Assembly: GCF_017876315.1 (NCBI RefSeq)
Contig: NZ_JAGINU010000001.1
Coordinates: forward strand, 6,076,001 to 6,140,000
Length of the DNA: 64,000 nt
Source of the DNA: Pseudonocardia parietis
GTDB taxonomy: Bacteria; Actinomycetota; Actinomycetes; Mycobacteriales; Pseudonocardiaceae
Reading direction: 5' to 3'
Shown here: positions 63,228 to 64,000 of the stretch, piece after piece
How the letters are laid out: each line of letters starts with the position of its first letter
Numbering within the stretch: position 1 is the stretch's first letter
Notes under the pieces: model-generated
Told to the model about the DNA's origin: nothing
Databases searched by the model: none
The model's input: only the letters and a program-made list of their open reading frames with translations
Made by a program: the position numbers and the translations under genes

Positions 63228-64000
63228 CGGTCACGCACCGGGACGCCGGCCGTGGCCGCGGGCAGGGACACGACGACGGTCAGCCCGCCGCCCGGCGTCT
63301 CCTCGGCACCGAGCTCGCCGCCCATCGCGGTGGTGAGGCCGCGGGCAACCGACAGCCCGAGCCCGAGGCCGCTGGTCGCGTCGCGGTCGCCGAGCCGCTG
63401 GAACGCGGCGAACAGCCCGTCCCACTGCCGGCGCGGCACTCCCGGCCCGCGGTCGACGATCCGCAGCTCGACCCGGTCGGCGTGCTCGCTCGCCCGCAGC
63501 ACGACCTCGCCCGCGGTGTCGCCGGACCGGCCGGCGCCGTGCCGCAGGGCGTTGTCGACCACGTTGGCGATCACCCGTTCCAGCAGCGCGGCGTCCGCCA
63601 GCACCTCGGTCACGTCCTCACCGATCTCCACCCGGACCCGCTCGGCCCCTTCCAGGCCGAGTACCGCGGTCGCCGCCATCTCGTCGTAGCCGACCGGCGC
63701 GAGCAGCGGGACCACCGCACCGGCGGCCAGCCGGGACGAGTCGAGGAGATCCTCCACCAGCCGGGTCAGCCGGTCCGCGGACTCCTCGACCGTCGCCAGG
63801 AGCTCGGACCGGTCGGCGTCCGAGAACCGCAGCACCGGGTCCCGCAGGCTCCCGGCCGCGGCCTTGATCGAGGTGAGTGGTGTGCGCAGATCGTGGCCGA
63901 CGGCGGACAGCAGCGCGCCGCGGGTCTCGTTGACCTCGGCCCGTCGCTCGGCGTCGGCGGCTCCCGCCTCGGCCCGCTGCCCGCGCAGGGCCAGGAGCGC
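63224..64000 (-). CDS. kdpD: sensor histidine kinase, KdpD-like, C-terminal part
   Basis: The C-terminal 258 codons of a histidine kinase whose 5' part lies beyond the window edge. Visible are a coiled-coil lead-in, the H-box AVGHDLRTPLTSIKAAAGSL with the phosphorylatable His, the N-box VIANVVDNALRHGAGRS, G1 in VDRGPGVPRRQWDGLFAAFQ and G2 in ATSGLGLGLSVARGL. It is coupled to the response regulator that follows (GTGA overlap). Whether the N-terminal KdpD and Usp domains exist cannot be seen. Confidence 0.85.
   Translation of the reverse strand, partial: ALLALRGQRAEAGAADAERRAEVNETRGALLSAVGHDLRTPLTSIKAAAGSLRDPVLRFSDADRSELLATVEESADRLTRLVEDLLDSSRLAAGAVVPLLAPVGYDEMAATAVLGLEGAERVRVEIGEDVTEVLADAALLERVIANVVDNALRHGAGRSGDTAGEVVLRASEHADRVELRIVDRGPGVPRRQWDGLFAAFQRLGDRDATSGLGLGLSVARGLTTAMGGELGAEETPGGGLTVVVSLPAATAGVPVRDR

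Overview
This 64 kb window is a chromosomal segment of a very GC-rich actinobacterium, most likely Pseudonocardia or a close Pseudonocardiaceae relative. The evidence is the codon use, the frequent GTG starts, the 1-4 nt stop/start overlaps, a WhiG-type sigma factor, an actinobacterial LigC/Prim-PolC pair, DUF2469 and DUF2631 proteins, and strong synteny with the Mycobacterium tuberculosis Rv2861c-Rv2922c interval. I see no tRNA, rRNA, CRISPR array, insertion sequence, integrase-bearing island or prophage. Gene identities come from recognising families by eye; no database search was run.

Layout. (1) 23-5285: a translationally coupled lipid-modification operon (FAD oxidoreductase, DUF1365, two CFA-synthase-like methyltransferases), followed by a Bcp-type peroxiredoxin. 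(2) 5290-16358, mostly minus strand: map, a DUF3054 membrane protein, a class B PBP, a MarR regulator divergent from an FAD monooxygenase, a GNAT protein, ispG, a frameshifted Abi-like remnant, and an overlapping HAD/rseP/dxr operon. Dxr and IspG are two steps of the MEP isoprenoid pathway. (3) 16445-19689: a DUF2631 protein and a DNA-repair group (Prim-PolC, a MUG-type glycosylase, LigC). (4) 19696-25243: a LacI regulator divergent from a sugar/polyol ABC importer, with a tandem operator between them. (5) 25251-28600: rlmN, a tandem-repeat tract, a membrane protein, a Rieske lipoprotein and a methyltransferase. (6) 28597-32013: cdsA, frr, tsf, rpsB, without the pyrH normally found between tsf and frr. 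(7) 32765-39830: an M23 peptidase, whiG, xerC, dprA, comM, yraN, DUF2469, rnhB. (8) 39926-46269: lepB with a huge disordered N-terminus, rplS, trmD, an inserted HTH/Clp-N cassette with its own twin operators, rimM, a KH protein, rpsP. (9) 46419-60804: a CPBP protease, an amidohydrolase, ffh, a small P-loop protein, glnD-glnB-amtB behind a GlnR-like box, ftsY and smc. (10) 60895-64000: a VOC protein, acylphosphatase, a CAP-domain secreted protein and a KdpDE-like two-component system cut by the window edge.

Much of the window is housekeeping: translation, SRP targeting (ffh, ftsY), protein export (lepB), chromosome maintenance (smc, xerC), isoprenoid and phospholipid synthesis, and nitrogen sensing. 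The unusual material is mostly at the joints. It includes an intergenic repeat family whose units begin at the stop codons of upstream genes, large hairpins, the HTH/Clp-N cassette splitting rimM from trmD, the Abi remnant open in-frame into ispG, the missing pyrH, and the roughly 550-residue extension on LepB. The strongest candidate for an undescribed regulatory system is the HTH/Clp-N cassette, where two perfect palindromes sit on the -35 and -10 boxes of an apparently leaderless promoter.
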